Assembly (NCBI GenBank): GCA_002726205.1 | Contig: PBSL01000057.1 | Location: 61,952-125,951 of the forward strand | Reading direction: 5' to 3' | Source: Planctomycetaceae bacterium | Lineage (GTDB): Bacteria > Planctomycetota > Planctomycetia > Planctomycetales > Planctomycetaceae | Length of the DNA stretch: 64,000 nt | Part shown: piece by piece, positions 1 through 10,233 of the stretch | Numbering within the stretch: position 1 is the stretch's first letter | Layout: each line of letters opens with the position of its first letter | Notes under the pieces: generated by a model | What the model saw: the letters and a program-made list of their open reading frames with translations, nothing else | What the model was told of the DNA's origin: nothing | Databases searched by the model: none | Translations under genes and position numbers: made by a program

Positions 1-2397
1 GGCCTGCTGTCGGCGGCGATTCCCCTGCTGATTCACCTCAGCCGGTCACGCAAGACCCGCACGCTGAGATTTTCGACCACGCGGTTCCTGACCGACCAGT
101 TCCTCCGCAGTTACCGGATGAGCCGCCTGAAGGAACTGCTGCTGCTGGCTGCCCGGATGGCGTTGTGCGCCTTGCTGGCGATGACGTTTGCCGAACCGTT
201 CTTCAAGGGAGCGCCCGCAGAGGGAGATGCGAGCCAAAGCCGGTCGGTGGTGATCGTGCTCGACGATTCGGCAAGTATGCTCTACCGCGATGCCGATGGG
301 GGGACATTGCTCTCGAGAGCCGCCCGCGAGGCCGCCGCGGTCATCAAGGAACTCAAGCCCTCCGACTCGGCCTCGATCGTCCTGGCCGGCCGACGCGCCG
401 GCGGGCCACTGGCCGAATATCGCGAGCCGACGACCGATCGGGCCGCAGTCGAGAACAGCCTGCTGAGCCTGGCCGACACGGCCAACAGCGCCGATGGTCT
501 TCCTGAAGCCCTCGGCACTGATCTGCCGGGGTCGGTCCTGCTGGCAGACCGGATGCTCAAGGATCGAGACGAGGCGAGCCACGAAATCTACGTGTTCAGC
601 GATTTGCAGCGACGAGGATTCTCGGCACCGGCCCTGGCCGGGGAAAGCGAGGCGAGTTTCGATGCGCGGGTCGTGTTCGTGCCGATTCGACCGACCGCTC
701 CCGTCAGCAACCTCGCCATCACCGCCGTCCAGTACGGAGCGGTGCGTCCGATGGCCGGCATTCCCTTCTCGATCAGGCCGCATATCCGCAACGACGGCGC
801 GCAACCCCGGTCGTGTACCGTCAGCCTGCATGTCCGCGCGGCCGAGGGGGCCGATGACGTGGACGACGAGGGCTACCGGAAGGTGGCCGAGCAGGAGGTG
901 CCCGAGCCGATCGAGTCGGGTCGCTGGGGCGTGTTGACCCTGCATCACACGTTCAATGACGGAGGCTGGCAATCCGGCTACGTCGCTGTCGATGACGAGC
1001 GACTGACGGCCGACAACCGGCGGTACTTCTCGTTCGAAGTTCTCGAAGCCGTCAACGTCGTCGCTGTCAACGGCTCTCCCTCGTCGATCCGCCGCAAGGA
1101 CGAACTTTTCTTCCTGCAGGCGGCGCTCTCGGCCGGCGGCAGCGAGGTCAACCCGATCGAGGTCCGAAGCGTCCGTGTCAATGCGTTCCAGGCTGCCCCG
1201 CTCGAGGATGTCCGGCTTGTCGTGATGGCCAATGTCGAGTCGTTGCCCGAGGCGGCCGTGGCAAAACTTGAACGGTTCGTTGATCGCGGTGGCAGCCTGC
1301 TGGTCTTCCTGGGCAACCAGGTGCAGCCGGCCTTCTACAACAAGCGACTGGCCGATCCAAGTCTCACCCGTGGCGGCCTGCTGCCGGCGACGATCTCCGG
1401 GGCCGTTCCCCAGGGGCAGGCCGCCGACAACGCAACAGCCGCCACGATCGGCGACTTCTCTGCAGATCACCCGGCACTGGCCGGTTTCAGCACTGGCGAA
1501 ACCGGTACCCTGGGCGGGATCACGCTCTCGACCTACTGGAAACTCGATACGGCCACCACCAGGAATACCCGTGTGCTGATGAAGACCGACGGTGGCGATC
1601 CGCTGCTGTGTGAACGCAACTACGGCGGCGGTCGCGTGGCCCTGTTTGCTTCCAGTTGTGATCGCGATTGGACCAACTTCCCGGTTCGTCCCGCCTTCCT
1701 GCCGTTCGTGTACCGGCTGGTGGGGCACCTGGCGCAGTCGGCCAGCGGTCAACAGACCGATTCGGTGGCCAGCGGCAGTAACTTCTTCCAGACCGGGCAA
1801 CCGCTTCGCCAGGCCGTTCCGGTGGGCGGCCAGGCCCAGCGGCTGCGGATCGTCAAGCCGGACCGATCGACGGGAGTGTTCTCGGTGTCGAGCGATCCCA
1901 CGTCCCGTGAGGTCGCGTTCTCCGAAACCGGGCAACCCGGCGTCTACCGTGTCGAGGCTCCCAATACCCCCCAGGCCGGACGTTCGTTTGCCGTCAATCT
2001 CGAGGCCGGAGAAAGTGACCTCGTGTCGATCGATACCGGCGAGGGTGACGGCGACCAGCTTCGCGAAATCCTGACCTGGGTTGGGGCCGAACGGCTGGCC
2101 GTGATCGACGACGCGACCCAACTGGGCGGCCAGGCCGGCATCGGTCGTGGTCGGGCACGGCTGTGGGAAATCCTGATGTGGGTCGTTCTGTGTATCGCGC
2201 TGCTCGAACCGGCACTGGCCAACTGGATCACCTCGCGGCACTACCTCAAGCCTCGTGGTGAACCCAAGACGATCGCGATTCCCACCGGACAGGTCGCCCT
2301 CGGGGGCGATCTGAACGACCTGGCGGTCGCCCGCACTCCCGACCCAAACCCGACGACTTCTGTCGAAGAGTCTGAAACCGTTGCTTCAGCACCATGA
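1..2397 (+). CDS. BatA-like von Willebrand factor A membrane protein (5' end missing)
   Basis: The frame is open from base 1, so the true start lies upstream. The visible N-terminus (GLLSAAIPLLIHLSRSRK, then a second hydrophobic stretch around visible residues 45-65) matches the BatA / aerotolerance-regulator N-terminal domain, which normally has two membrane helices. A vWA domain follows, with a DxSxS MIDAS motif (DDSAS, about residues 88-92). The middle has a second Rossmann-like segment of the kind seen in long planctomycete BatA proteins, and a hydrophobic helix lies near residues 725-745. It is the first visible gene of a plus-strand run of five. In other bacteria such genes follow a MoxR ATPase and a DUF58 protein; that would lie outside the window and is inference. 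The role is probably cell-envelope or chaperone-like; no reaction can be assigned. Confidence 0.85.
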   Translation, partial: GLLSAAIPLLIHLSRSRKTRTLRFSTTRFLTDQFLRSYRMSRLKELLLLAARMALCALLAMTFAEPFFKGAPAEGDASQSRSVVIVLDDSASMLYRDADGGTLLSRAAREAAAVIKELKPSDSASIVLAGRRAGGPLAEYREPTTDRAAVENSLLSLADTANSADGLPEALGTDLPGSVLLADRMLKDRDEASHEIYVFSDLQRRGFSAPALAGESEASFDARVVFVPIRPTAPVSNLAITAVQYGAVRPMAGIPFSIRPHIRNDGAQPRSCTVSLHVRAAEGADDVDDEGYRKVAEQEVPEPIESGRWGVLTLHHTFNDGGWQSGYVAVDDERLTADNRRYFSFEVLEAVNVVAVNGSPSSIRRKDELFFLQAALSAGGSEVNPIEVRSVRVNAFQAAPLEDVRLVVMANVESLPEAAVAKLERFVDRGGSLLVFLGNQVQPAFYNKRLADPSLTRGGLLPATISGAVPQGQAADNATAATIGDFSADHPALAGFSTGETGTLGGITLSTYWKLDTATTRNTRVLMKTDGGDPLLCERNYGGGRVALFASSCDRDWTNFPVRPAFLPFVYRLVGHLAQSASGQQTDSVASGSNFFQTGQPLRQAVPVGGQAQRLRIVKPDRSTGVFSVSSDPTSREVAFSETGQPGVYRVEAPNTPQAGRSFAVNLEAGESDLVSIDTGEGDGDQLREILTWVGAERLAVIDDATQLGGQAGIGRGRARLWEILMWVVLCIALLEPALANWITSRHYLKPRGEPKTIAIPTGQVALGGDLNDLAVARTPDPNPTTSVEESETVASAP

Positions 2398-2446
2398 TCT
2401 GCATCGCGATTGACGAGTCCACCGAGAAACACGAACCGTAACTCCC

Positions 2447-4672
2447 ATGTTCCATCTGCAAAATGTCAACTCCGGCTGGCTGTGGTTGCTGGGCATCGCT
2501 GTCGGTGCCGGGCTGCTGTTTTACGCTTACCGCAGTATTTTCCGACGGACCGAGCGGCGGTTGACCTGGCTGTTGCTGGGCCTGCGTGGTGCGGGGATCC
2601 TGGCACTGTTGCTGGCATTGGCGCGGCCGGTCTGGACCGAGGACACGACGCTGGTTGATCCGGGACGCCTGGCCGTCGTGATCGACAATTCGCAGTCGAT
2701 GTCACTGGCCCACAGTGGCGAGAAGTCACGATACGAATTGGCCCGTGCGGCCGTCGAGCAGCTGACACGTCAGATCGAGGAGGGGGAGGGAGCGAAGGTC
2801 CAGGTCGAGCTGTTCGATATCACCGGGGAACCGCTCGAAGACGGGCCGCCGGCCAAACCACTCGAGGACGTGACCGACCTGATCCGTGCGGTCGGACGGG
2901 TCGAAAGCCGACTGCGGAGCCGGGAGCTGATCGGCACGGTGCTTGTGACCGATGGCATGGACAATTCCGGCCGAGACGACATCCTGCAACTCGCCGACAG
3001 CAACACGCCGATTCACGCGATCGGGTTCCCCACCGACCTCTCGACCGCCGAACTCGATCTCGCCCTGCGTGATCCACAGGCCCCTGAACAGGTCCTGGTC
3101 AACAACACGGTGACGGTCCGGGTGCCGATTGCCCGCGTGGCCGGACCCGACCAGGCCGTGCCGGTGACCGTCCGGGTGACACTCGGGGATCAGTTGCAGA
3201 ACGAGCAGCAGGTGACCATCAAGCAGGGGGCCAATCAGGCCGAGGCCGTTTTGACGTTCGAACCGACCGTCGCCGGTCGATTCATGTACCGCGTCGAAGC
3301 CAGCACCACCAGCGGGGAACGCGTGGTGGCCAACAATGTCCGGCAGTTCGCCCTGCAGGTCAACGCCGAGGCTATCGGGGTGTTCTACCTGGAGGGCTTC
3401 CTGCGATACGAATACACGTTCCTGCGGAAGCGGCTCGACGACGACCCCGACATCAACCTGGTCACCGTCGTTCGTACGGCCAACCCGCTGCGTCCCAACC
3501 CCGGGGCATCGAAGATCCTGCTGACGCCGAAACAGCTCGAGAACGTCCACCTGGTGATCCTGGGCGACATGGAAGCGGACTTCCTGGGGGAGGCCGAGTA
3601 CACGGCCCTGAAGGGCTGGGTGGCCGAGGAGGGGCACGCGATCCTGGCGCTGGGCGGGTACCGCTCATTCGGATCCAACGGCCTGGCCGTGACCCCGTTG
3701 GCCGATGTCCTGCCGGTGGTTTTTGCTGCCCAGGGCCAGGCCGACCAGTCCGACGAGGCGTTCACGATGGACCTGACTCCCCAGGGACAGGTCCACCCGA
3801 TATTCCAGGTCACCGGCGACCGTGTCCGTGACCTGACGATGTGGCGAGAAGCCGCGCAACTGGCCGGCTGCAGCCTGGTCCAGCGAGCCAAGCCCGGAGC
3901 GGTGGTCCTGGCTCACAATCCGATCGTGACCGCCGATGATCAACCCGCTGTCGTGATCGCTACCCAGAACTACGGACGTGGCAAGTCGATGGTCGTGACC
4001 GCCGATACCACCTGGCGCTGGAGCCGGGTTGCCCGGCTGAAGGGGCAGGGTGACGTGTTGTATTCCCGGTTCTGGAGCCAGGCGGTTCGCTGGCTGACCG
4101 GCCGCGATCTCGACGATCGACAGGCGCCCCTGGTCGTGACCACCGACCGGCCCGGATACAAGGATGGCGAAGCGGTTGCGGTCCGCGTGGTGCAACGTGG
4201 TGAAGCCGCCGACGGTGGGCAGACCGTTTCGGCCCGGATCGTCAACCTGGCCGGACGCGAACGCAGCCTGCCCCTGCGACCGGCCACCGACGGCTCGGGT
4301 GACATGGTGGCCACGGTCTTCCCCGACGGGGCGGGGCGGCACATCGTTCACGCCGCGTCTGCCAGCGGAGGCCAGGTGGTTGCCAACGAGAGTGTCGAGT
4401 TCCTTGTCCATGGCTCGGATCTCGAGACCAGCGACACGCGGACCAATCCGCAGGTTCTTCGGCAGGTGGCCTCGGAACGAGGGTCGGGGATCTACGTGGA
4501 TATCGACAAGGCCGAGACACTGGCCGAATCACTTTCGGCCGATCGCCGGCAACGCACGGTCACGCGATCGCGTGACCCTCGGGAGTACTGGAATTCCCCG
4601 TTCCTGTTTGTCTTTTTCCTGGCGATGGTCACCGGGGAGTGGTGGATTCGACGACGCAACCGGCTCGTTTAG
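2447..4672 (+). CDS. vWA membrane protein with glutamine amidotransferase-like domain
   Basis: 741 aa. Two N-terminal membrane helices (about residues 9-31 and 38-62) are followed by a vWA domain whose MIDAS is DNSQS (about 77-81). From about residue 305 there is a class I glutamine amidotransferase-like (flavodoxin-type) segment reading VFYLEGFLRYEYTFLRKRL and later LGGYRSFGSNGL. No catalytic Cys-His-Glu triad is obvious, so this part is probably structural. A last membrane helix sits at the C-terminus (FLFVFFLAMVTGEWW). It starts 49 bp after the preceding vWA gene and ends 11 bp before the next gene, so the genes are probably co-transcribed. The architecture is common in planctomycete Bat-type operons; the molecular role is unknown. 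Confidence 0.85.
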   Translation: MFHLQNVNSGWLWLLGIAVGAGLLFYAYRSIFRRTERRLTWLLLGLRGAGILALLLALARPVWTEDTTLVDPGRLAVVIDNSQSMSLAHSGEKSRYELARAAVEQLTRQIEEGEGAKVQVELFDITGEPLEDGPPAKPLEDVTDLIRAVGRVESRLRSRELIGTVLVTDGMDNSGRDDILQLADSNTPIHAIGFPTDLSTAELDLALRDPQAPEQVLVNNTVTVRVPIARVAGPDQAVPVTVRVTLGDQLQNEQQVTIKQGANQAEAVLTFEPTVAGRFMYRVEASTTSGERVVANNVRQFALQVNAEAIGVFYLEGFLRYEYTFLRKRLDDDPDINLVTVVRTANPLRPNPGASKILLTPKQLENVHLVILGDMEADFLGEAEYTALKGWVAEEGHAILALGGYRSFGSNGLAVTPLADVLPVVFAAQGQADQSDEAFTMDLTPQGQVHPIFQVTGDRVRDLTMWREAAQLAGCSLVQRAKPGAVVLAHNPIVTADDQPAVVIATQNYGRGKSMVVTADTTWRWSRVARLKGQGDVLYSRFWSQAVRWLTGRDLDDRQAPLVVTTDRPGYKDGEAVAVRVVQRGEAADGGQTVSARIVNLAGRERSLPLRPATDGSGDMVATVFPDGAGRHIVHAASASGGQVVANESVEFLVHGSDLETSDTRTNPQVLRQVASERGSGIYVDIDKAETLAESLSADRRQRTVTRSRDPREYWNSPFLFVFFLAMVTGEWWIRRRNRLV

Positions 4673-4683
4673 GGAGCATGACA

Positions 4684-7600
4684 ATGAGTTCCACGGGTGC
4701 CTACCCACGTTTGGTTGACGCGATGGACGAACTGCGGCGTGCCTGGCGGCAGCGGCAGTTGCTGGAAGCCGGCCTGCTGATCACCGCGGTGGTCCTGGGC
4801 GTGGTGGTGCTTGCCGTCGCGGCCGACAACCTGCTGAAACTGGGAGTCGGCGGTCGCATGCTGGTGTTTGCCCTGTTGCTGGGCAGTGCGGCGGTGCTCG
4901 TGCTGAGCCTGTTCGTCAAGAGATGGCTCGAGCAGAGACGTGATGACTTCTTTGCCGCGTTGGCTGAACGTCATTTCACGGAACTCGACAACCGGCTGAT
5001 CAACGCGTTGCAGTTGGGCCGCGGCACCGAGCCCGGGTCGCCGCAGATCGTCAAGGCAATTGTCGATGACGCCAGCGATGTCACGATCGACCTGGATCTC
5101 TCGGATTCGCTTGACTGGCAACCAGTCCGCCGGGCCGCGATGGCCGGTGCTGCCGTGTTTGCCACGCTCATCCTCTACGCCATCCTCGGGGGATCCCGGT
5201 TCTCAAACGGGCTCTCCCGTATCATGCTGCCGTTTGCGACGATCGAACCCTACACGGCCACCCGCATCGATGAAGACTCGATCCGGCCCAGTCAGAAGCT
5301 CAACCGTTGCGCCGAGGGCACGGCGGTCAAGTTCCAGGCAATGATCGCCGGCGTGAAACCCGAGAAGGCCGAGCTGTTCTATCGTCCGCAAGGCGCGGAC
5401 CACTGGACGACGCTGGTGATGAGTCCGCCGAAGAACGCCGACCTCGCTGGTGACAAGCCGGTGCGCTATGCCGCCAGGCTGGAACGGGCAACGCGGTCCT
5501 TCGAGTTCTTTCTTGTCGCCGGAGACGACCGGTCCAGCGACCGCGATGTCGTGGTGGATCGCCGCCCACGGGTCCAGGCGGTCCAGGTAACGATCGCTCC
5601 GCCGGCTTATGCCGGGCTGGAGACTGAACCGGCGGCCGGGGACACCGGGGAAGTGGCCGCGCTGGCCGGCAGCCGGGTGCAATTGACGGTCACCGCGTCC
5701 AAGGAACTGCGGGGCGCGCGGCTTGTCACCGAGTCGGGGCAGGAGTTCGACTTGACCGGAAAGGGAACGTCCTGGCAGACCGATTTCGTCCTGACCGTTG
5801 CCGGCGCCAAGCTCGAAACCAACCAGCTCGCCCGCAGCATCACCGCTCCCGAGCAGTACCAGCTGCAGTTGGTCGATTCGCGGGGCCACGGAAACAGCGA
5901 TCCAGTCTGGCGATCGATTTCGACAGTTCCCGATCAGTCGCCGACGGTGGCCATCCCGCGTCCCGGCCAGGATCGCCAGGTCGCCCCCGATGCGACGGTG
6001 TCCCTGCAGGTCACGGCCAAGGACGACTACGGTATCGGCCAGGTCCGCGTGAGATATCGTCTCAATGATGAACAGGACATTCACGAACTCAAACGTGTGC
6101 AACCACCCGTCGGGGCAGCCAACGATCCGGTCGTGATCGAGTTCGACTGGAAACTGGCCGACCAGGAGATTCGAGGAGGCGACCTGGTTCGCTACTGGGC
6201 CGAGGCGATCGACCGCAACTCGGTCACCGGTCCCGGCGTGGCAACCTCCCGACAGTTCTCGATCTTCGTGATCACGCCTCAGCAGGAACAGGCCCGGGTC
6301 GAGATGCAGTTGGAGGACTTCGCACAACTGCTGGAAGGGCTGATCCGGCTGCAGAGTGAAAACAAGGCCCGCACGTCCAACGGCGACGCCTTCGATTCGC
6401 TGTTTGCCCGGCAGACCCGGATCCGCAAAGGCGCCGGGCAACTCGCCTCGTTGATGAAGCGCTCGTCACTGCCGTTGACGACGGTGATCGGGTCACTCAA
6501 CGAGATCGTCGTCGGACCCATGGCCAAGGTGGTTCAACTGTTTGAGATCGGCCGTGATACCATGAACCGGTCGCGGCAGCAGGCCGTCCGTTCCGAGTCG
6601 CTGCCGGTCCAGGACGAGATTATCAAGCAGCTGCGGAAATTGCTGGCGCGGCTCGAGAAGAACCAGCAGGCCCGCCGCGATCTCCGCCGGCTCCGCAAGA
6701 AGGACCAGACCGCGCACAAGGCGATCACCACGTCGCTGGAAAAGCTGATGAAGGATCTCGAGCGGATGAATGCCGACGAGACCGAATTGGCCAACAAGCT
6801 CGAGAAGCTGCCCAAGCGAAAAGTCGACGAGTTCCAGGAAGAGGAACTCGATGCAAACAAGGAGTTCGACGACCTGGTCGCCAAGTGGAACAAGTGGAAG
6901 AAGGGGACGATCGACGAGTTGACCAAGTTGCCGACCGGGTTCATCGAGGACTTCGGCCTGCGAAGCGATGTCAACAGTGTCTTCGAGGAGATCGAGGCCG
7001 TCTCGAAGCGACCGAAGACGACGAGCCTGGAAGTGGCCCTGGAAGACCTGGGGTCGAGCAAGGCCACCGAGATGCTCGAGAACCTCGAGATCTGGATGCC
7101 CGATGCTCCCGATTCACTGAAGTGGTTGATGGAAGAACCGCTCGACATGGAGCGGATGAAGATGCCGGAGATGCCCTTGCCCGATGCGCTGGAGGACCTG
7201 ATCGGCGAGTTGTTGCAGGAGGCCGAGGATTTCGAGGACGAGGCCGATGACATCACGTCGGCCTGGGGCGACAACCTCAACCAGGCCGGCTGGGGCGTTT
7301 CGGACGGGCCGATCAGTAACTTCTCGGCCAAGGGTGTCACGGGCAACGACTTGCCCAATAACAACGAGGTCAGTGGCCGATCCGGCGACGGGCGTCGTGG
7401 CAAGTCATCCGGCCAGATGGTCGGCGACACCGCCCGTGGCCTGGACGGTCGCAAGACACCGGCGCGGTTGAACAACGAACGCTACGAAAAGGGCCGACTC
7501 AAGGAAGAAGGACGACAGGATCCCAACGGGGCCACCGGTGGCGGCAAACGGGCCGGCGAAGGCCGTAAGGGTCTGCAGGGGGGCACGCCGCCGCCGTTCA

Positions 7601-7977
7601 GCAAGGATATGAAACGGCTCTCGGAAAAGCAGAAGGGGTTACGGGAGCGAGCCAACCAGGTCGCCAAGAAGCTGGACACGGCCAGTGTGCGGGGACGGCG
7701 GTTGCGCGAGGCGATTCGGCTGCTGGATTCGGTCGAAAACGACCTGAGGAACCGCAAGTACGACGACGCCTTCCGAAAGCGTCGCGTCGCGCTGCGACAA
7801 CTGCGGGATGCTCTCGGGGGTGTCGAACAGACCACGGTCATCCGGTTGCAACAGGCCCGTGATCTGCCGGCCGAACTGCGTGACGAGTTGTTGCAATCCG
7901 CCGACGATTCCTACCCGAAAGGCTACGAATCTCTGCTGGAGAGCTACTACAGGGCATTGTCGGAGACGGAAAAGTAG
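4684..7977 (+). CDS. large coiled-coil membrane protein, DUF4175-like
   Basis: 1097 aa from the chosen ATG, which lies 7 bp after AGGGAG (4671-4676); an in-frame ATG at 4678 and a longer frame back to 4639 are less well placed. Three membrane helices lie in the first 180 residues. A long extracytoplasmic-looking beta-rich region (about 190-550) follows, then several hundred residues rich in Lys, Glu, Leu and Arg with strong coiled-coil character, a Gly/Asn/Arg-rich linker (about 880-960), and a final coiled-coil. This matches the DUF4175-like proteins that accompany vWA membrane proteins in Bat-type operons. It probably scaffolds a membrane complex with the two vWA proteins upstream. Function is inferred from position only. 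Confidence 0.75.
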   Translation: MSSTGAYPRLVDAMDELRRAWRQRQLLEAGLLITAVVLGVVVLAVAADNLLKLGVGGRMLVFALLLGSAAVLVLSLFVKRWLEQRRDDFFAALAERHFTELDNRLINALQLGRGTEPGSPQIVKAIVDDASDVTIDLDLSDSLDWQPVRRAAMAGAAVFATLILYAILGGSRFSNGLSRIMLPFATIEPYTATRIDEDSIRPSQKLNRCAEGTAVKFQAMIAGVKPEKAELFYRPQGADHWTTLVMSPPKNADLAGDKPVRYAARLERATRSFEFFLVAGDDRSSDRDVVVDRRPRVQAVQVTIAPPAYAGLETEPAAGDTGEVAALAGSRVQLTVTASKELRGARLVTESGQEFDLTGKGTSWQTDFVLTVAGAKLETNQLARSITAPEQYQLQLVDSRGHGNSDPVWRSISTVPDQSPTVAIPRPGQDRQVAPDATVSLQVTAKDDYGIGQVRVRYRLNDEQDIHELKRVQPPVGAANDPVVIEFDWKLADQEIRGGDLVRYWAEAIDRNSVTGPGVATSRQFSIFVITPQQEQARVEMQLEDFAQLLEGLIRLQSENKARTSNGDAFDSLFARQTRIRKGAGQLASLMKRSSLPLTTVIGSLNEIVVGPMAKVVQLFEIGRDTMNRSRQQAVRSESLPVQDEIIKQLRKLLARLEKNQQARRDLRRLRKKDQTAHKAITTSLEKLMKDLERMNADETELANKLEKLPKRKVDEFQEEELDANKEFDDLVAKWNKWKKGTIDELTKLPTGFIEDFGLRSDVNSVFEEIEAVSKRPKTTSLEVALEDLGSSKATEMLENLEIWMPDAPDSLKWLMEEPLDMERMKMPEMPLPDALEDLIGELLQEAEDFEDEADDITSAWGDNLNQAGWGVSDGPISNFSAKGVTGNDLPNNNEVSGRSGDGRRGKSSGQMVGDTARGLDGRKTPARLNNERYEKGRLKEEGRQDPNGATGGGKRAGEGRKGLQGGTPPPFSKDMKRLSEKQKGLRERANQVAKKLDTASVRGRRLREAIRLLDSVENDLRNRKYDDAFRKRRVALRQLRDALGGVEQTTVIRLQQARDLPAELRDELLQSADDSYPKGYESLLESYYRALSETEK

Positions 7978-7987
7978 GGGTCGTGTG

Positions 7988-10201
7988 ATGCTGCGAGCAA
8001 GGGGAGCAGCAGGCTGGGCGCTGATCGTCCTGGTCTGGACCGCGCCGCTGGTCGCCGCCGACGGCTGGCACCTGGCCGGTTGGTCCGGGCGGGCGATCGT
8101 GACCATCGCCAAGCCGTTGTCGGTTGCCGGGGTCGACACGGCAGCCGTCCGTATCGTTCACCAGGGCCGCGCTCGACCCGACGGGGCGGATTTCCGGGTC
8201 CTGGACGCGGTCGGCAAGCCGGTTCCATTTCAATTGTCGTGGCACGATCCCGATGGCTACTCGTTGCTGGCCTTTCGGGCCGTCAAACCCGTGGCGGGAG
8301 CCCGTTTTTTCGTCTACTTCGGGAATTCCCAGGCCGCCCGCGCGGGCGAACAGGTCGTGGCATCGGCCAAGCCGGGAGCCGGACCTCCCAAGGGATCCTG
8401 GATCCCGCACCAGGGACTCGTCTTTGCCACCATCCAGCGTCCCGAGGGCGAAAACCCCAAGACGGTAGCCGATCTGGCGCAGTTGATGGCCGCCAGCAAG
8501 GAACGCTATGGGGCCCGCTATCAGCAACGCGTCGCCGACGGGCACAACCCGTTTGGCCCCTCGGATTACTACATCAGCAGTTACCGGGGTTGGATCCGGA
8601 TTCCCCGCGACGGCACCTACCACTTCTGCACCGCGTCGAACGAGGCCAGCTTCTCGTTCCTCGACGGCAAGCCGCTGATCCATTGGCCCGGAAGGCACAC
8701 GTCCGAACGCGGGGCACGCGGTGAGAAGAACCAGAAGATCGAGTTGAAGGCCGGCCTGCACTACCTGGAGTACTACCACGAGGAAGTCATGCTCAAGCAG
8801 GTGGCCTTCCTGGGCTGGAGTCCGCCGGGGTCGCAGAAGGGCCACTTCGCGGCGATTCCCGAGGCGCTGTATCCGCTGCCGCACCCGGCGACGGTCACCG
8901 GTTACGAGAAAACCGATGGGCCGTTGCCGGCCTTTGTTCCCGCATATCTCGATACGATCTGGCCCGATCCCGGGGTTCGTGCCGCCGGACAGTACACCCG
9001 TGTCCGACTGGCCGTCGAGTCTGTCGGGTCGTTCCCGAAGGGAACCACGTTCCGTTGGGAATTCGGCGACGGACAGGTGGCCGCCGGCGCGTCGGTCGAT
9101 CACGTGTACCTGGCCATGGGGCGCTACCAGGCCAAGCTCACCGCGACCAGTGGCAAACACCGGCAGTCGGTCACATGGCCGCTGGAGGTGTTCGAGGTAC
9201 AGCACGTCGCCGGCGACATCAGCCAGGGGCGGCATCCCGACTACGTCAAGCTGACCGCCGGCTACGAATTGAAGGCACTCGACGCCAAGAACCTCAAGGA
9301 ACTGGTCCATCTCTATGGTGAGAGCGGCCAGGCGCAACAGGCGGTCACGGTCGGTCGCGCCTGGGTGGCACGGTTTGCCGCCTCGCAGCCCGAACAGGCC
9401 CCGGCAGTGCGGCGGGTGCTGGCACTGGCCGTGCTCTCAGCCGGCGAGAAGGGAATCGAGGAAGCGATTGCCAATTTCCAGGCCTCGATCACTGCCAAGA
9501 CCCCCACCGTCGAAGCGCTCGACTCGTTGGCGCAGTTGATCCGGCTGGTGGGGATCCGGCGTGACAAGCCCGATCAGACGCCTGCGTTGCTCAAGCAGGT
9601 CAATGACGTGGCGGTCAACGCCAAGCCCCCGTTGCAGCAGGACGCTACTGCCAAGATGGCCTACCGGCGGGCGATCAACGCGGCCGGCGACGTGCTGCTG
9701 TGGCACGGCAAGACGGCCGAGGCACGTGGGTTCTACAAGCGGGTTGAAGTGCTCGCGGGCAAGCCGATTCCCCGCTCGGTTCGAGCGGCCCGCATCGGCT
9801 CCTATCCCAACTCGATCCGCGAGTACCTGGTGGCTCGCAATTACGGGGCGGCACTGGGAACGGTCGAACGCTGGGAGGACCAGTTTGCGACCGAGAAGGT
9901 CAAGGGCCACACGTTCTACTGGCGGGGCGTCACGCTGGCCCTGCGAGGCCAGCACCGCGAGGCATCCGAGTACCTGGACCTGGCCGTGACGATTGCCGTG
10001 GGGGCGGAATGGGAGAACGAGGCGCGCTGGCGACTGGCGTTGGCGTTCGAGGCGATCGGAAAGCCCCGACGGGTCCGGATCGAACTGGCCAAGCTTGTCG
10101 CCACTGGGATCAGCGATCGCTGGACCGACCGGGCTCGTAAGAAACTCAAGGCGCTTCCGGCCAAGAAACCCGCGGCCGGATCCAAGCCGAAAACGCCGTG
10201 A
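7988..10201 (+). CDS. exported PA14/PKD/TPR-like protein
   Basis: 737 aa. The start is placed at the ATG 10 bp after the previous stop because it opens a clear signal peptide (MLRARGAAGWALIVLVWTAP, cleavage near VAA-DG). Order of parts: an N-terminal beta-sandwich like DUF2341 (about 25-125, with SLLAFRAVKPVAGARFFVYF); a PA14-like domain (about 185-280, RIPRDGTYHFCTASNEASF and GLHYLEYYHEE); a PKD-type domain (about 325-400, FRWEFGDGQVAAGASVDHVY); and helical TPR-like repeats to the C-terminus. PA14 and PKD modules usually bind glycans or mediate adhesion outside the membrane, and TPRs bind proteins. It may be the extracytoplasmic partner of the upstream Bat-like complex (inference from co-orientation and tight spacing). 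Confidence 0.75.
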   Translation: MLRARGAAGWALIVLVWTAPLVAADGWHLAGWSGRAIVTIAKPLSVAGVDTAAVRIVHQGRARPDGADFRVLDAVGKPVPFQLSWHDPDGYSLLAFRAVKPVAGARFFVYFGNSQAARAGEQVVASAKPGAGPPKGSWIPHQGLVFATIQRPEGENPKTVADLAQLMAASKERYGARYQQRVADGHNPFGPSDYYISSYRGWIRIPRDGTYHFCTASNEASFSFLDGKPLIHWPGRHTSERGARGEKNQKIELKAGLHYLEYYHEEVMLKQVAFLGWSPPGSQKGHFAAIPEALYPLPHPATVTGYEKTDGPLPAFVPAYLDTIWPDPGVRAAGQYTRVRLAVESVGSFPKGTTFRWEFGDGQVAAGASVDHVYLAMGRYQAKLTATSGKHRQSVTWPLEVFEVQHVAGDISQGRHPDYVKLTAGYELKALDAKNLKELVHLYGESGQAQQAVTVGRAWVARFAASQPEQAPAVRRVLALAVLSAGEKGIEEAIANFQASITAKTPTVEALDSLAQLIRLVGIRRDKPDQTPALLKQVNDVAVNAKPPLQQDATAKMAYRRAINAAGDVLLWHGKTAEARGFYKRVEVLAGKPIPRSVRAARIGSYPNSIREYLVARNYGAALGTVERWEDQFATEKVKGHTFYWRGVTLALRGQHREASEYLDLAVTIAVGAEWENEARWRLALAFEAIGKPRRVRIELAKLVATGISDRWTDRARKKLKALPAKKPAAGSKPKTP

Positions 10202-10233
10202 TCCGCCGTTGCGGTTGGCGAGAGGACATCCAG

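Noticed and set aside
46..2241. 731-codon open frame on the minus strand opposite the first vWA gene
   Set aside because: Overlaps the vWA coding region entirely, has no domain pattern and is typical of GC-rich antisense shadows.
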